Shown: positions 15,769-24,511 of the stretch, piece after piece | Layout: every line of letters starts with the position of its first letter | Numbering within the stretch: the stretch's first letter is position 1 | Assembly: GCA_937925855.1 (NCBI GenBank) | Contig: CALAMO010000064.1 | Location: forward strand, 1 to 37,085 | Reading direction: 5' to 3' | DNA length: 37,085 bases | Origin: an uncultured Thiotrichaceae bacterium | GTDB taxonomy: Bacteria; Pseudomonadota; Gammaproteobacteria; Thiotrichales; Thiotrichaceae | Translations under genes and position numbers: made by a program | Notes under the pieces: model-generated | Told to the model about the DNA's origin: nothing | The model's input: only the letters and a program-made list of their open reading frames with translations | Databases searched by the model: none

Positions 15769-15813
15769 TCAGCTGTAGGTTCTGAACTCTTTGGTATCCA
15801 ACAAATATTTCAT
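15769..15813 (-). pseudogene. vapC: vapC toxin remnant (first codons only)
   Basis: The ATG overlaps the stop of the upstream antitoxin fragment (ATGA), the classical vapBC coupling. It opens a frame reading MKYLLDT, the usual first residues of VapC PIN-domain toxins including the first catalytic aspartate. After that the frame departs (KEFRTYS) and stops. All remaining PIN-domain acidic residues are missing, so no toxin is made. Confidence 0.7.
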
Positions 15814-15944
15814 TCAAACAATACCTCGCGCTGTTGATTTTCTGGTTGCATGCGGCCTTGCTCCATAAAATCGGGCGAAAACTGTTCTAGGCTTTCAAAC
15901 AGATTGCCAGGTGTCGTCGTTTGGTATGTAATAATCTTTTGCAT
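15810..15944 (-). pseudogene. vapB: vapB antitoxin remnant (C-terminal part)
   Basis: A 44-codon open frame whose second half, FESLEQFSPDFMEQGR then MQPENQQREVLF, matches the toxin-binding C terminus of VapB antitoxins (the DFM, Q and RE-F pattern). The N-terminal AbrB/SpoVT DNA-binding domain is absent. The frame begins only about 10 bases from the edge of the direct repeat at 15954. With the vapC stub this is a broken vapBC operon, probably left after recombination. A peptide might still be made, but there is no toxin here to bind. Confidence 0.7.
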
Positions 15945-15953
15945 CAATCTGAT

Positions 15954-16032
15954 GGTTCGTTGACTTGAAGACTGGCTTGACTCAGCTGATTATTTTGGCT
16001 GTTAGCTCAATGGGGCTAACCGCCTGCGATTT
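15954..16032 (+). repeat. Direct repeat, copy 2: arsS-like end plus live signal-peptide start
   Basis: This copy of the 79-base repeat begins with GGTTCGTTGACTTGA, which would encode the arsS C terminus GSLT and a stop. It continues into the working start of the serine-hydrolase lipoprotein. In this version the TGA of the arsS-like end overlaps the TTG start (TTGA), suggesting that the two genes were once directly coupled. Confidence 0.85.
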
Positions 16033-17158
16033 AGGTGTCGTTAGACCAGGGTTGGCTACGGCTAACGCGGATATCGCGGGGCACAGCCAAGTTCAGGCAG
16101 ATTGGCTCAGTCGGTTTGACCTCGCGCTTCAGGCGGCACAGCAAGCAAACCGTATTCCCGGCATGGCGGTTGCGGTGGTTGAGGGTGACCATACCTTGCT
16201 GGCCAAGGGTTACGGCCTGCGTGACGTCGAGAACAAATTACCGGTAGATGCTGATACCCTGTTTCATATCGCTTCCACTCAGAAGTCGATGAATGCCCTG
16301 TTGATTGCAACGCTGGTGGACGATGGCGTGGTTGAGTGGGATGCCCCCGTGGTGCAGTATTACTCGGATTTCCAACTGAGCTCAGCCGCATCGACGCAGC
16401 GCGTCACCCTGCGCCATTTGTTAAGTATGAGCAGTGGTCTTCCTGGTGAGGCGGAAGCATCGCTGCCGCTGGATGCAGACGTGCAGGATGTGTTTGAGGT
16501 GGCGCGGCAGGCGACATTATTGGCGCAGCCTGCTGAGCAGTTCAGCTACAGCAATCTATCAGCCAGCATCGCGGGTTATATTGCGGTGATGGCCAGCGTT
16601 GGTAATGATCAGCACCTATTAAAAGATTATGCCAGACTATTGCGCGAGCGCGTTTTGCAGCCCATCGGCATGTCTCGCTCAACTACACAGATCAGCTTAG
16701 CCCGTCAAGCGGGCAATCTGGCCAAGCCTTATGCTATTTCTTGGTGGGGCTCGGCTGTGCAGCGCGCTTCAATCGATAGCGATGAGGACATTCTGGCACC
16801 TGCCGGGTCGCTAAAATCCAGTGCAAAAGACATGGCGCGCTATCTCAGCACGCAGTTAGGCCATGGCCTTGCCCCCAATCAAACGCGGGTGGTTGCTGCG
16901 CGTCAGTTACGAGAAACATGGCAGCCTGTGCTTAATGGTTATGCTTTGGGTTGGTTAAAGACAAATTATAACGGCATGGAAGCGCTGCTGCATACCGGCA
17001 GTTTTGATGGCTATGCCAGTGTCATTGTGCTGCTGCCTGCGGCACAGATGGCCTTCGTGCTGCTGGCGAACTCAGCGGCGGCTGAGGGTCTCACCGAATC
17101 AGTGCACAAAAGCTTTATTGACGCGCTGCAACGTCGTTCAAATGAGGGGGTGTTTTAG
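15965..17158 (+). CDS. Serine hydrolase lipoprotein, class C beta-lactamase family
   Basis: The 397-residue protein has a short hydrophobic signal with a lipobox at MGLTAC (cysteine 21), so it is probably a lipoprotein. The penicillin-binding fold motifs are present: STQKS (SxxK, ~109-113), YSNLS (YxN, ~197-201) and LHTGSFDG (HTG, ~346-353). Relatives include esterases, D-aminopeptidases, peptidoglycan-active enzymes and class C beta-lactamases; the sequence alone does not tell which. The start is TTG without a clear ribosome-binding site. It is supported by the signal peptide and by the TTGA overlap with an arsS-like end upstream. Starting at the ATG at 16010 would destroy the signal. Confidence 0.85.
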   Translation: MKTGLTQLIILAVSSMGLTACDLGVVRPGLATANADIAGHSQVQADWLSRFDLALQAAQQANRIPGMAVAVVEGDHTLLAKGYGLRDVENKLPVDADTLFHIASTQKSMNALLIATLVDDGVVEWDAPVVQYYSDFQLSSAASTQRVTLRHLLSMSSGLPGEAEASLPLDADVQDVFEVARQATLLAQPAEQFSYSNLSASIAGYIAVMASVGNDQHLLKDYARLLRERVLQPIGMSRSTTQISLARQAGNLAKPYAISWWGSAVQRASIDSDEDILAPAGSLKSSAKDMARYLSTQLGHGLAPNQTRVVAARQLRETWQPVLNGYALGWLKTNYNGMEALLHTGSFDGYASVIVLLPAAQMAFVLLANSAAAEGLTESVHKSFIDALQRRSNEGVF

Positions 17159-17240
17159 TGTGGCGTTTGGCTTTTTTACGATGAGAGCCATTTCGGCGGC
17201 TGTATCGGTGTCAGGGGGATGGCTACGCCTATATTTACCG

Positions 17241-17269
17241 TGAATCCCCGCGCACTTATCTGGTATAAT
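17241..17269 (+). promoter_or_regulatory. Predicted gyrA promoter
   Basis: A perfect -10 box TATAAT (17264-17269) is preceded by TGG, an extended -10. A weak -35 candidate TGAATC (17241-17246) lies 17 bases upstream. It ends 35 bases before the gyrA ATG. The strong extended -10 with a poor -35 is plausible for gyrase, whose promoters are often supercoiling-sensitive. Confidence 0.6.
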
Positions 17270-17304
17270 CCATCCCTTCATTTCGCTTGGAAAAACGACA
17301 TAAT

Positions 17305-20013
17305 ATGGCTGACTTTGCCAAGGAAGTTCTCTCTGTAAACCTCGAAGATGAAATGCGCCAGTCCTATTTGGACTACGCGATGAGTGTTATTGTCGGTCGC
17401 GCTTTGCCTGATGCGCGTGATGGGCTTAAACCCGTTCACCGCCGCGTGCTCTATGCCATGGGTGAAATGGGTAATGATTATAATAAGCCCTATAAAAAAT
17501 CAGCACGCGCCGTCGGTGACGTCATCGGTAAATACCACCCGCACGGTGATACCGCTGTCTATGACACCATCGTACGCATGGCCCAGCCGTTTTCGCTGCG
17601 TTATATGCTGGTTGATGGGCAGGGTAACTTCGGTTCAGTCGACGGTGATGCCCCGGCAGCTATGCGTTATACCGAAATTCGTATGTCGAAGATCGCCCAT
17701 GAGCTCATGGCTGATCTTGATAAAGAAACGGTGGATTTTGCCGATAACTATGACGGTTCTGAATCAGAGCCGACGGTTTTCCCCACGCGCCTGCCGAACT
17801 TATTGGTTAATGGCTCTTCGGGTATTGCCGTCGGGATGGCGACTAATATTCCACCGCACAACCTGGGCGAAGTGATTGATGCCTGTCTGGCGATGATCGA
17901 CCAGCCAGACATTGAGCTGGAAGCGCTGATGGCAATTTTGCCGGGGCCGGATTTCCCGACCGCAGGCATTATCAATGGCGCTCGCGGCATTCGCGAAGCT
18001 TATCGCACCGGGAAAGGCCGGATTCATGTGCGTGCCCGCGCCGAAGTCCAAACCAGCGATAAAGGCAAAGAAACCATTATTGTGCATGAGCTGCCCTATC
18101 AGGTGAATAAAGCACGTCTGATGGAGAAAATTGCCGAACTGGTCAAAGATAAAAAGTTGGAAGGCATCTCTGAGATGCGCGATGAGTCGGATAAAGACGG
18201 CATGCGCATGGTGATTGAGATTAAGCGCGGTGAATCCGGCGAGGTGGTCCTGAATAATCTGTATAAGCAGACGCAGCTCCAGACCGTGTTCGGCATTAAT
18301 ATGGTGGCGCTGCTAGACGGCCAGCCCCGCTTACTAAGTCTACCGCAGATACTGGAAGCCTTCCTGCGCCACCGGCGTGAAGTGGTTACTCGCCGTACGA
18401 TTTATAATCTGCGCAAAGCGCGGGAAAGGGCGCACATCCTTGAAGGTCTGGCGGTCGCGCTCTCGAATATTGATGACGTGATTGCACTGATTAAAAATGC
18501 ACCGACGCCCGCAGAGGCCAAAGTAGGGCTATTAAGTCGCGGCTGGAACCCAGGTATTGTGAGTGAAATGTTGGTGCGAGCCGGATCGGATGCCTGTCGT
18601 CCCGACGGTTTGGGGCCAGAATATGGTATCCGGGCGGAGGATGGTTTGTACTGGCTGTCCGACGTACAGGCGCAGGCGATTTTGGAACTGCGCTTACATC
18701 GCCTCACGGGTCTAGAAAAAGATAAGATTTTAACCGAATACCGGGAACTGCTGGGCCGGATAGAGGATTTGCTCGATATTCTGGCTGATCCTGATCGCTT
18801 AATGCAGGTCATTCGGGATGAACTGGTTGAGACGCGAGAAACGTTTAACGACGAGCGTCGCACTGAGATCGACCCGATTGGGGAAGACCTGAACCTGGAA
18901 GACCTCATCGCGGATGAGGAGGTTGTGGTCACGCTGTCGCATGCGGGTTATGCCAAGGCACAGCCGTTGGATACCTATCGGGCGCAGCGCCGGGGTGGGC
19001 GCGGTAAAGCCGCCACGTCGATGAAGGAAGAGGACTTCATTGAGAAACTGTTTGTCGCCAGCACCCACGATACCATTTTGTGTTTCTCCAGCCGAGGCCG
19101 AATGTACTGGCTTAAGGTCTACCAGCTGCCGATGGCAAGCCGCAATTCACGCGGCCGACCGATGGTGAACCTGTTGCCGCTGGAAGAGGGCGAACGCATT
19201 AACGCCATCCTGCCGATTCGAGAGTATACCGAAGGCTGGTATGTGTTCATGGCGACCTCTAACGGCACAGTGAAAAAGACCCCGCTGCGTGATTTCTCGC
19301 GTCCGCGCAGCGCTGGCATCATTGCGCTGGATCTGCGTGATGATAATTACCTGATTGATGTTGGCCTAACCAATGGCGACAGCGAGGTGATGCTATTCTC
19401 GTCTTCCGGTAAAGCGATTCGCTTTAATGAAAGGGACGTGCGCCCGATGGGACGTACCGCCGCTGGGGTGCGTGGCATTAAGCTAGAAGATGATCATCAG
19501 GTGAATGCGCTGATTATTCTGCAAGACGAGGGTGAAATACTGACCGCCACTGAAAACGGCTACGGCAAGCGCACCCACAAAGAAGAATTTTCACAGCAGG
19601 GGCGTGGCGGTATGGGCGTGATTGCGATTCAAACCTCAGAGCGTAATGGCCGTTCGGTCGGGGCAGCTCAGGTATCAGATCGCGATGAGATGATGCTGAT
19701 TACTGATGGTGGCACGCTGGTGCGCACGGCGGTGGATGAGATTTCGGTGGTCGGACGTAATACCCAGGGTGTGACCCTGATTCGTCTGACCTCGGGTGAA
19801 AAACTGGTACAGATTGCGCCGATCCCAAATACAGGGGATGAGGATGATGACGAAGTAGCGGCTGATGGGACGGATGCGGTGGATGATGCTGCTGTTGAGA
19901 CTGATGCAGCGGTAGCACCCAATGCCGAAGCATCTACTGACAGCATGTCCGAGGGTGATGCTGCTGATTCTACCAAAGAGCCATCAGAGCCGGGTGCTGA
20001 TGATGCAGATTAA
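17305..20013 (+). CDS. gyrA: DNA gyrase subunit A
   Basis: The 902-residue breakage-reunion subunit of gyrase works with GyrB to introduce negative supercoils. The N terminus [17 protein letters not shown] aligns without gaps to E. coli GyrA, placing the catalytic tyrosine at 122 ([11 protein letters not shown]). In the quinolone region, [15 protein letters not shown] has threonine at 83 and aspartate at 87. The GyrA box is QRRGGRG (~561-567), followed by beta-pinwheel repeats. The last ~60 residues are a highly acidic Asp/Ala/Glu tail. A TTG-initiated start 18 bases earlier is possible, but MADFAK matches the family start. Confidence 0.97.
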   Translation: MADFAKEVLSVNLEDEMRQSYLDYAMSVIVGRALPDARDGLKPVHRRVLYAMGEMGNDYNKPYKKSARAVGDVIGKYHPHGDTAVYDTIVRMAQPFSLRYMLVDGQGNFGSVDGDAPAAMRYTEIRMSKIAHELMADLDKETVDFADNYDGSESEPTVFPTRLPNLLVNGSSGIAVGMATNIPPHNLGEVIDACLAMIDQPDIELEALMAILPGPDFPTAGIINGARGIREAYRTGKGRIHVRARAEVQTSDKGKETIIVHELPYQVNKARLMEKIAELVKDKKLEGISEMRDESDKDGMRMVIEIKRGESGEVVLNNLYKQTQLQTVFGINMVALLDGQPRLLSLPQILEAFLRHRREVVTRRTIYNLRKARERAHILEGLAVALSNIDDVIALIKNAPTPAEAKVGLLSRGWNPGIVSEMLVRAGSDACRPDGLGPEYGIRAEDGLYWLSDVQAQAILELRLHRLTGLEKDKILTEYRELLGRIEDLLDILADPDRLMQVIRDELVETRETFNDERRTEIDPIGEDLNLEDLIADEEVVVTLSHAGYAKAQPLDTYRAQRRGGRGKAATSMKEEDFIEKLFVASTHDTILCFSSRGRMYWLKVYQLPMASRNSRGRPMVNLLPLEEGERINAILPIREYTEGWYVFMATSNGTVKKTPLRDFSRPRSAGIIALDLRDDNYLIDVGLTNGDSEVMLFSSSGKAIRFNERDVRPMGRTAAGVRGIKLEDDHQVNALIILQDEGEILTATENGYGKRTHKEEFSQQGRGGMGVIAIQTSERNGRSVGAAQVSDRDEMMLITDGGTLVRTAVDEISVVGRNTQGVTLIRLTSGEKLVQIAPIPNTGDEDDDEVAADGTDAVDDAAVETDAAVAPNAEASTDSMSEGDAADSTKEPSEPGADDAD

Positions 20014-20183
20014 TTGGGTAGTGGAAGGCCCGGTCGAACACTCAGGCTAGCTCCTGCAATATGCTAGTCAGTAGGGGCAGACCTTTGTGCTCGCTCTTAC
20101 TTTCGCAATGCGCCTGAGGAGAGGATATCGGGGGAGGGTGTTTAGTGTTATGGGTTATGGCACCCAATTAGGAGAGAGACCAA

Positions 20184-21263
20184 ATGGATAAAGAGCTATC
20201 AGCGCTGCGTGAGCGTATTGATGCGCTGGACGCAGAGATTTTAGAGCGGCTTAATCGGCGTGCGCAGTGTGCGGAAGAGGTGGCAGAAATCAAGCTGGCG
20301 GAAGACCCAAACGCCAAATTCTATCGCCCGGAGCGCGAAGCGTGGATTTTAAACCGCATGCAGGAGATGAATACCGGGCCGCTGCGCAATGAACAGATCA
20401 CGCAGATTTACCGTGAAATCATAGCCTCCTGTCTAGGATTGGAAGAGTCACTGTGCATCGCCTATCTTGGCCCAGAAGGTTCTTTTACGCAGGAAGCCAC
20501 CCTCAAACACTTCGGTGGTATCGTGGCGACTCGCTCGATGGAGTCGATTGATCAGGTATTTCGTGAGGTGGCGACCCGGCGCGCGCGCTATGGTGTGGTG
20601 CCGATTGAAAACTCCACCGAGGGCGTGGTGACGCATACCCTGGATATGTTCATGCAGTCCGACCTGCGTATCTGCGGTGAAATCAGCCTGCGCATCCAGC
20701 AGAACCTGATGGGTAAAACGGCTGAACTATCGGCCATTGAGCGGGTGTATTCCCACCAGCAGTCGCTGGCACAGTGTCGGCACTGGTTAAGCCAGCATCT
20801 GGCGCATGCCGAGCAGATTGCCGTCAGCAGTAATAGTGAGGCCTCACGCTTGTGCGCGCAGGATTCTGCTGCGCTGGCGATTGGCCCCAAGCAGGCCGCC
20901 CAGATTTATGGGCTGGAGATCGTACAGGCCGCGATCGAAGATAGCGCCAGTAATACGACGCGCTTTTTAGTGATTGGTGATCAGCAGGTTGGCCCCAGCG
21001 GGCGCGATAAAACCTCGCTGCTGGTGTCTACTCCAAACCGTCCGGGTTCGCTGTTTGACATTCTAAAACCCCTGGCCGCCAACGGGCTGGACATGACGCG
21101 GATTGAATCACGCCCGGCGCGCAATACAAACTGGGACTATATGTTCTTTTTGGATGTCAACGGCCATGAGCAGGATGCCGCACTGATAGAAGCGCTGGCT
21201 TTACTCCAGGCCGACGTTGATCTGGTGCGCGTGCTGGGGTCGTACCCGGTGGCGGTGGTGTGA
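20184..21263 (+). CDS. pheA: Bifunctional chorismate mutase/prephenate dehydratase (P-protein)
   Basis: This 359-residue enzyme converts chorismate to prephenate and then to phenylpyruvate for phenylalanine synthesis. The AroQ-type mutase domain spans residues 1-85 (ALRERIDALDAEILERLNRR). The dehydratase domain begins at CIAYLGPEGSFTQEA (~93) and includes PIENSTEGVV and the catalytic SNTTRFLVIG. The regulatory ACT domain follows (TSLLVSTPNRPGSLFDIL with ESRPA). GGAGAGAG lies at good spacing before the ATG. Many gammaproteobacteria have serC between gyrA and pheA; here 170 bases without a gene separate them. Confidence 0.96.
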   Translation: MDKELSALRERIDALDAEILERLNRRAQCAEEVAEIKLAEDPNAKFYRPEREAWILNRMQEMNTGPLRNEQITQIYREIIASCLGLEESLCIAYLGPEGSFTQEATLKHFGGIVATRSMESIDQVFREVATRRARYGVVPIENSTEGVVTHTLDMFMQSDLRICGEISLRIQQNLMGKTAELSAIERVYSHQQSLAQCRHWLSQHLAHAEQIAVSSNSEASRLCAQDSAALAIGPKQAAQIYGLEIVQAAIEDSASNTTRFLVIGDQQVGPSGRDKTSLLVSTPNRPGSLFDILKPLAANGLDMTRIESRPARNTNWDYMFFLDVNGHEQDAALIEALALLQADVDLVRVLGSYPVAVV

Positions 21264-21276
21264 GGGCTGAAACGTG

Positions 21277-21777
21277 ATGGATGAGACCGAAAAAGTCTAT
21301 GCGGAACGCCCCAATAAAACGGCTTTAAAGCGTGAGGCCGAAGCGAATAAGGCGCTGATTCTCCGCATGATGCGGCTGGGTGAGGGTCTGTATAAGAAAC
21401 TGGAGCTGTCAGAGACGCTGCGCACGGCGGTAGATGATGCTAAGCGCTTTAAGAAGCAGGCGCTGAAACGGCAGTTGATTTATACCACTGGCCTCATGCG
21501 CAACGAAGACCCCACGGCGATTGTGGCGCAGATCGATGCGCTGGAACGCCCGCAGCGGCAGGCGGTGGACGAATTTCATCAGCTGGAACAGTGGCGCGAT
21601 CAGCTGCTGGCCGGTGACAATGGCGTGCTCGATGTGCTGTTGCGGGAATATGGCGAGCTTGATATTCAGTATCTGCGCCAGCTCGTGCGCAATGCTGCCA
21701 AAGAAAAGCAGCAGCAGAAAGCACCGAAGTCGGCCCGTTTATTATTTCAGTATTTAAAAGAATTGGTTAAAATATAG
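21277..21777 (+). CDS. darP: Ribosome-associated protein DarP/YjgA (DUF615)
   Basis: The 166-residue helical protein matches YjgA, renamed DarP, which assists late 50S subunit maturation. Conserved features are NKTALKREAEANK near the start, KRQLIYTTGLMRNED in the middle, and the C-terminal signature AKEKQQQKAPKSARLLFQYLKEL. The ATG at 21277 is preferred; a GTG three bases earlier is equally placed relative to GAGGG. It follows pheA closely and is probably cotranscribed. Its last bases overlap the convergent rluA gene by 11 bases. Confidence 0.9.
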   Translation: MDETEKVYAERPNKTALKREAEANKALILRMMRLGEGLYKKLELSETLRTAVDDAKRFKKQALKRQLIYTTGLMRNEDPTAIVAQIDALERPQRQAVDEFHQLEQWRDQLLAGDNGVLDVLLREYGELDIQYLRQLVRNAAKEKQQQKAPKSARLLFQYLKELVKI

Positions 21778-22432
21778 GCTCGCTATGCCAGCGCAGCGCC
21801 GCACCGCTCACCGGATGAGTGAAACCCAGGCAGGTCGCGTGCAGCAATAGGCGGTCGGACTGCGCGTATACCGCTGGTGTGGCATAAAACTCATCGCCCA
21901 AAATCGCATGGCCCAGGCTCATCATATGCACCCGCAGCTGGTGGGTACGCCCCGTTAACGGCTCCAACTCGACCCTACTAGTGTCAGTCTGGGAGTCGTA
22001 ATGCAATAGCTGGTAGCGGGTTTGCGAGGCTTTGCCGTGCTCATCATCTACCTTCTGGCGCGGTCGATTCGGCCAGTCTGTGATTAGGGGTAGGTCAATG
22101 CTGCCGTGCTCTTGGGCTAGCTGGCCGCTGACCACCGCGATATAGCGTTTATGCACGGCGCGCTGCTGAAACAAAATGCTGAGTGCGCGCTCCATAGCCT
22201 TACCGCGCGCCAGCACCATAAGACCGGAAGTGCTCATATCGAGGCGGTGGACGGTTAATGCCTCGGGGTAGACCTGCTGTACCCGGCGCAGCAAACAGTC
22301 CTGCTTTTCTATGCCCCGCCCCGGGACTGACAGCAGGCCCGCTGGTTTATTAAGCACGAGCAGCTGTTCATCCACATACACGCTATCCAGTCCTTCATCC
22401 GGCGGCGGGAGATAAGCCGTACCGGTGCTCAT
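21767..22432 (-). CDS. rluA: RNA pseudouridine synthase RluA
   Basis: The 221-residue protein matches E. coli RluA in length and sequence blocks: NKPAGLLSVPGRG, the catalytic block VHRLDMSTSGLMVLARG with its aspartate, DLPLITDWPNRPRQKV, GRTHQLRVHMMSLGHAILGD and a final HATCLGFTHP. RluA isomerises U746 of 23S rRNA and U32 of some tRNAs. The ATG overlaps the stop of the upstream MFS gene by four bases, so the two are translationally coupled. The 3' end overlaps convergent darP. Confidence 0.92.
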   Translation of the reverse strand: MSTGTAYLPPPDEGLDSVYVDEQLLVLNKPAGLLSVPGRGIEKQDCLLRRVQQVYPEALTVHRLDMSTSGLMVLARGKAMERALSILFQQRAVHKRYIAVVSGQLAQEHGSIDLPLITDWPNRPRQKVDDEHGKASQTRYQLLHYDSQTDTSRVELEPLTGRTHQLRVHMMSLGHAILGDEFYATPAVYAQSDRLLLHATCLGFTHPVSGAALRWHSEPIF

Positions 22433-23769
22433 GCCCTGGGCGTCTGCGGCGCGGTGGCTGGGCTGGCGTCATGTTCTGCTGCGTGCTGTTCCTGTTCTTC
22501 CCGCTCTTCCTGCTCTTCCTGCTCCTGCTCTTCCTGCTCCTGATCTTCCTGGTACTCAATCGCGAGTTCAGAGGCGACCTGAGTGGACGAGCTATACAGC
22601 GGCACATAGGAACCGGTATCGGCCACCGCAATGGCGTCGCTTTGCGTCATGCGATACAGGCTGTACAGACAGATGAGGCCGGATAAGACCGCAATAAACA
22701 GGAAGAAACCCGATGGCCCGGTCTTTTGCATCAGATATCCCACTAAGATTGGGCCACCCATAGCACCGACGCCATTGATAAAGATCAAACCGCCGGAGGC
22801 CGAGGACATCTGTTCGTACTCCAGGTGGTCATTGGTATAGGCCAGCAGCAGCGGGTACAGTGGATTCGTGGTGCCACCAATCAGCAGCGCAATTCCCAAT
22901 AGCACCCAGACCGAATCACTGGCTAGCATACCCAACAGCGCACTAAAGGTGCCCATAGCAGTAATAATCACAATCAGTAGCCGTCGGTCCATGCGATCAG
23001 ACAGCCAGCCAATCGGAAACTGGAAGAGCATGCCACCGGCATAAATCGCCATGGTGAACCAGGAAATCTCCAGCACGGAAAACCCGCGTTCCGCTGCGTA
23101 GATAGAGGCCATGCCAAACAGGGCAGAGAATACCCCGCCCATGAGAAACAGGCCAACGCAGCCCAAGGGCGAGACCCGCATTAACTCACGCAGGCTCATC
23201 GGTTTTGAGGTTTGAAACACTGGGGCCGGTGAAGCCGACAGCAGAATAGGGGTGAAAGACACCGAGACCAGCACCGAAATCAGTACAAACAGGCCGTAGC
23301 CCGCCGGATCAGAAATATTCAGCAGCAACTGACCGATAACAATACCCGCCATTTGGATCATGGTATAGAGCGACAGTGCCTGACCGCGATTTTCAGTGGT
23401 GGAGCTGTCGTTAATCCAGCTTTCGGCCACCACATAGAGTCCAGACAGGCAAAAGCCGACCACTAAGCGCAGAAACCACCAAAAGACTGGATCAACGTAG
23501 ACGGCATAGAGAATAAAAGCCGCAGAAACCAGCGACCCCAGCGCGGCAAAAACCCGCACATGGCCGACCCGTCGCAGCAGCATGGGGGCGATCTTCGACC
23601 CGCCCAGAAAGCCGATGAAATAGGCCGACATGACCATCCCCATCCAGCCCGGATCGATCTGTTCTAATGTGCCGCGCACCCCAAGCAAAGTACCCTGTAG
23701 GCCGTTGCCTATCATGATCAGCAAGATGCCGAGCATCAAGGCCCAGCTACTGCGCAATACGGTTAACAT
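22429..23769 (-). CDS. MFS transporter with Glu/Gln-rich tail
   Basis: The 446-residue protein has twelve predicted helices in residues ~5-385 and resembles the YcaD-like MFS group. The loop 2-3 motif region reads SAYFIGFLGGSKIAPMLLRRVGH; a second G-x-x-x-D-R motif is GWLSDRMDRR. After the last helix the C terminus (about 405-430) is a cytoplasmic run of Glu/Gln built from short EQEEQ-type repeats, encoded by GAGCAGGAA-like units that could vary in number. Substrate unknown. Coupled to rluA by a four-base overlap. Confidence 0.88.
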   Translation of the reverse strand: MLTVLRSSWALMLGILLIMIGNGLQGTLLGVRGTLEQIDPGWMGMVMSAYFIGFLGGSKIAPMLLRRVGHVRVFAALGSLVSAAFILYAVYVDPVFWWFLRLVVGFCLSGLYVVAESWINDSSTTENRGQALSLYTMIQMAGIVIGQLLLNISDPAGYGLFVLISVLVSVSFTPILLSASPAPVFQTSKPMSLRELMRVSPLGCVGLFLMGGVFSALFGMASIYAAERGFSVLEISWFTMAIYAGGMLFQFPIGWLSDRMDRRLLIVIITAMGTFSALLGMLASDSVWVLLGIALLIGGTTNPLYPLLLAYTNDHLEYEQMSSASGGLIFINGVGAMGGPILVGYLMQKTGPSGFFLFIAVLSGLICLYSLYRMTQSDAIAVADTGSYVPLYSSSTQVASELAIEYQEDQEQEEQEQEEQEEREEQEQHAAEHDASPATAPQTPRA

Positions 23770-23911
23770 GGCGCGGTCTCCATCATTATTATTAATGAAC
23801 GTGCATGCGGTAAAAAAGTTGCGTTATACGCCTAAATTAGACTGTAGGCTAGCGTTTTGCGTGCCGTTTCGTAAAATTTTTTACCGGCCAAAAGCGGTCC
23901 TTAATACGCCG

Positions 23912-24511
23912 CTAACGCCGCCGATAATCCCACGGTGCCTGCGGCTGGGCATCGCGCCACAGGCCAAGCTGCTGCTGGCGCGCGATGCGCTCAGCCTGTG
24001 CGTAGGCGCGTCGATCTTGTGCGCTTTGCTCTGCGGCATAGGCGCGGTAATGCCAGCCACAGCCCAGCTGAATCATGCGCAGTGCAACGTCGCTGCCCTG
24101 CCAGCTGACTTTAGCGACCAGCCGCTGATAGCGGTCGCGCTTATACACCTCAACCGCCACCCGCTGCCCGCTTAATAAGCGCCGCGCTTTGTCGGTGCAG
24201 TATTTGCCATAAGCCTGCCGGTTTTCCGGTGCATCAATACCCTGGAGTCGGATGGTGTAGGCCTCGCCATCCTGGCCCACGACGGTGAGTGAATCGGCGT
24301 CGGCCACTTTAGTCACTCGGCTGTGCGCCAGCCGCGTGGCAACCGCTGGCAGAGGGTGCAGCGCCCCACGCTCTGGCAGCGGCTGGAAAGAGCCGGTGCT
24401 GGGGGTGAAGTCATCACCCACTCCGCTGCATGACTTCAGGCTGAAGCATAAAACCAGCAGCGCAATTAGACTCAGTCCGGCTTGCTTCAGGGGGTTACTG
24501 CGCCTTTTCAT
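23912..24511 (-). CDS. Thermonuclease-like (SNase) protein with signal/lipobox
   Basis: The 199-residue protein begins with a positively charged signal segment and a possible lipobox (SLKSC, cysteine 29). A staphylococcal-nuclease-like domain follows at ~65-175. Matching parts are VTKVADADSLTV, YTIRLQGIDAPENRQAYG (catalytic Arg and Glu) and YKRDRYQRLVAKV (second catalytic Arg region). It is probably an exported Ca-dependent nuclease of the envelope. The lipobox with lysine at -2 is atypical. The start overlaps the end of tesA by 17 bases, so the two form an operon. Confidence 0.85.
   Translation of the reverse strand: MKRRSNPLKQAGLSLIALLVLCFSLKSCSGVGDDFTPSTGSFQPLPERGALHPLPAVATRLAHSRVTKVADADSLTVVGQDGEAYTIRLQGIDAPENRQAYGKYCTDKARRLLSGQRVAVEVYKRDRYQRLVAKVSWQGSDVALRMIQLGCGWHYRAYAAEQSAQDRRAYAQAERIARQQQLGLWRDAQPQAPWDYRRR

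Noticed and set aside
17542-17575. GyrA Thr83 as a quinolone-resistance mutation
   Set aside because: Threonine is the natural residue at this position in several gammaproteobacteria such as Pseudomonas; Asp87 is unchanged.
22471-22686. Leu/Phe-rich frame opposite the MFS tail
   Set aside because: It is the antisense reading of the Glu/Gln repeat and is not a separate gene.
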